NCBI GenBank assembly: GCA_023230175.1 | Contig: JALNXV010000209.1 | Coordinates: 1-6,515, forward strand | DNA from: Candidatus Cloacimonadota bacterium | Lineage (GTDB): Bacteria > Cloacimonadota > Cloacimonadia > Cloacimonadales > WRIO01 | DNA: 6,515 nt | Direction of reading: 5' to 3' | Shown here: positions 6,242 through 6,515 of the stretch, in pieces | Layout of the letters: the number at the start of each line of letters is the position of its first letter | Position numbering within the stretch: position 1 is the first letter of the stretch | Notes under the pieces: model-generated | The model's input: the letters and a program-made list of their open reading frames with translations, nothing else | Database searches by the model: none | What the model was told of the DNA's origin: nothing | Translations under genes and position numbers: made by a program

Positions 6242-6515
6242 ATGAAGATTGAACAAGAACACAAGCTGATGACTTGTCTCTCAAGAGAGCAGAAGCTGTC
6301 GCTTTCAGACACCATGAAGCTCCTTGGAGTATCAGAATCAACTGCCAGGCGCATGTTCGCACGATTGGAAGAAAACGGCTATGCCGTTCGTACACATGGC
6401 GGGATCCAATGCGTGAATCAGACAATGATGCTCTACTCATTCGAGCAGGGAACAAAGACCAATATCGCCAAGAAGGCAGCCATCGGAAGAAAAGCCTGTT
6501 CTCTTCTCAGAGACG
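6242..6515 (+). CDS. DeoR-family transcriptional regulator, 3' end outside window
   Basis: The first 91 residues are present. A DeoR-type winged helix-turn-helix covers about residues 5-55, with LLGVSESTARRMFARLEENG (27-46) as the recognition region and VRTHGGI (49-55) as the family's characteristic wing (R-x-HGG). Residues 66-91, SFEQGTKTNIAKKAAIGRKA and following, begin the sugar-phosphate-binding C-terminal domain. Position 38 is Met where most family members have Asp in RRDL. ATG 6242 lies 9 bp after the epimerase stop. That TGA (6230-6232) is in the same frame, so no earlier start is possible apart from the three codons between. No clear Shine-Dalgarno is seen, suggesting translation coupled to the upstream gene. 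It probably represses or controls its own operon and the divergent YjbQ-like/SIS transcript through boxes A and B, with a phosphorylated sugar as inducer (inference from family and position). Confidence 0.9.
   Translation, partial: MKIEQEHKLMTCLSREQKLSLSDTMKLLGVSESTARRMFARLEENGYAVRTHGGIQCVNQTMMLYSFEQGTKTNIAKKAAIGRKACSLLRD

Noticed and set aside
6230..6244. A possible epimerase-DeoR fusion, or recoded TGA, because the stop and the next ATG are in the same frame.
   Set aside because: The hydrolase gene also ends in TGA and all genes make sense with standard stops. Each product has its normal domain boundaries, so two separate genes are the simpler reading.

Overview
The window holds two divergent gene sets around a 263-bp control region (993-1255), and looks like one locus for catabolism of an unidentified (probably rare) sugar. 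Leftward, on the minus strand, run a long member of the YjbQ/UPF0047 family (354-992) and then the first 96 codons of a SIS-domain phosphosugar isomerase-like protein (1-288, cut by the window edge). A strong hairpin lies between these two genes. Rightward, on the plus strand, is a tight five-gene operon: FGGY carbohydrate kinase (1256-2704), amidohydrolase-2 family metal-dependent hydrolase (2721-3782), L-arabinose/L-fucose isomerase-like protein (3797-5194), DUF4432 aldose epimerase-like protein (5216-6232), and the N-terminal part of a DeoR-family regulator (6242-6515, cut by the window edge). The plus-strand gaps are only 16, 14, 21 and 9 bp, and most of these genes have a good Shine-Dalgarno sequence.

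The inferred logic is as follows. The DUF4432 protein interconverts sugar anomers, the isomerase makes a ketose, and the FGGY kinase phosphorylates it. The SIS protein may rearrange the sugar phosphate, and the DeoR protein probably senses a phosphorylated intermediate. The roles of the amidohydrolase (possibly a lactonase) and the YjbQ protein are open. No transporter, dehydrogenase or recognisable aldolase lies in the window, so the pathway is incomplete here or uses one of the poorly characterised proteins for cleavage.

The control region carries the clearest non-coding signal: two copies of GTCAAAWCGGTCA-N7-TGACT exactly 115 bp apart. One copy lies 61 bp before the minus-strand start and the other 62 bp before the plus-strand start. 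They are good candidates for the operators of the DeoR protein encoded at the end of the operon.

The organism cannot be fixed from the sequence. Strong AGGAG ribosome sites, moderate GC by eye, frequent AGA/AGG and ATA codons, and sugar-kinase/isomerase content would suit an anaerobic carbohydrate fermenter such as a Sphaerochaeta-like spirochaete or a clostridial Firmicute. This is a low-confidence guess. No tRNA, rRNA, insertion sequence, CRISPR array or phage gene was seen.
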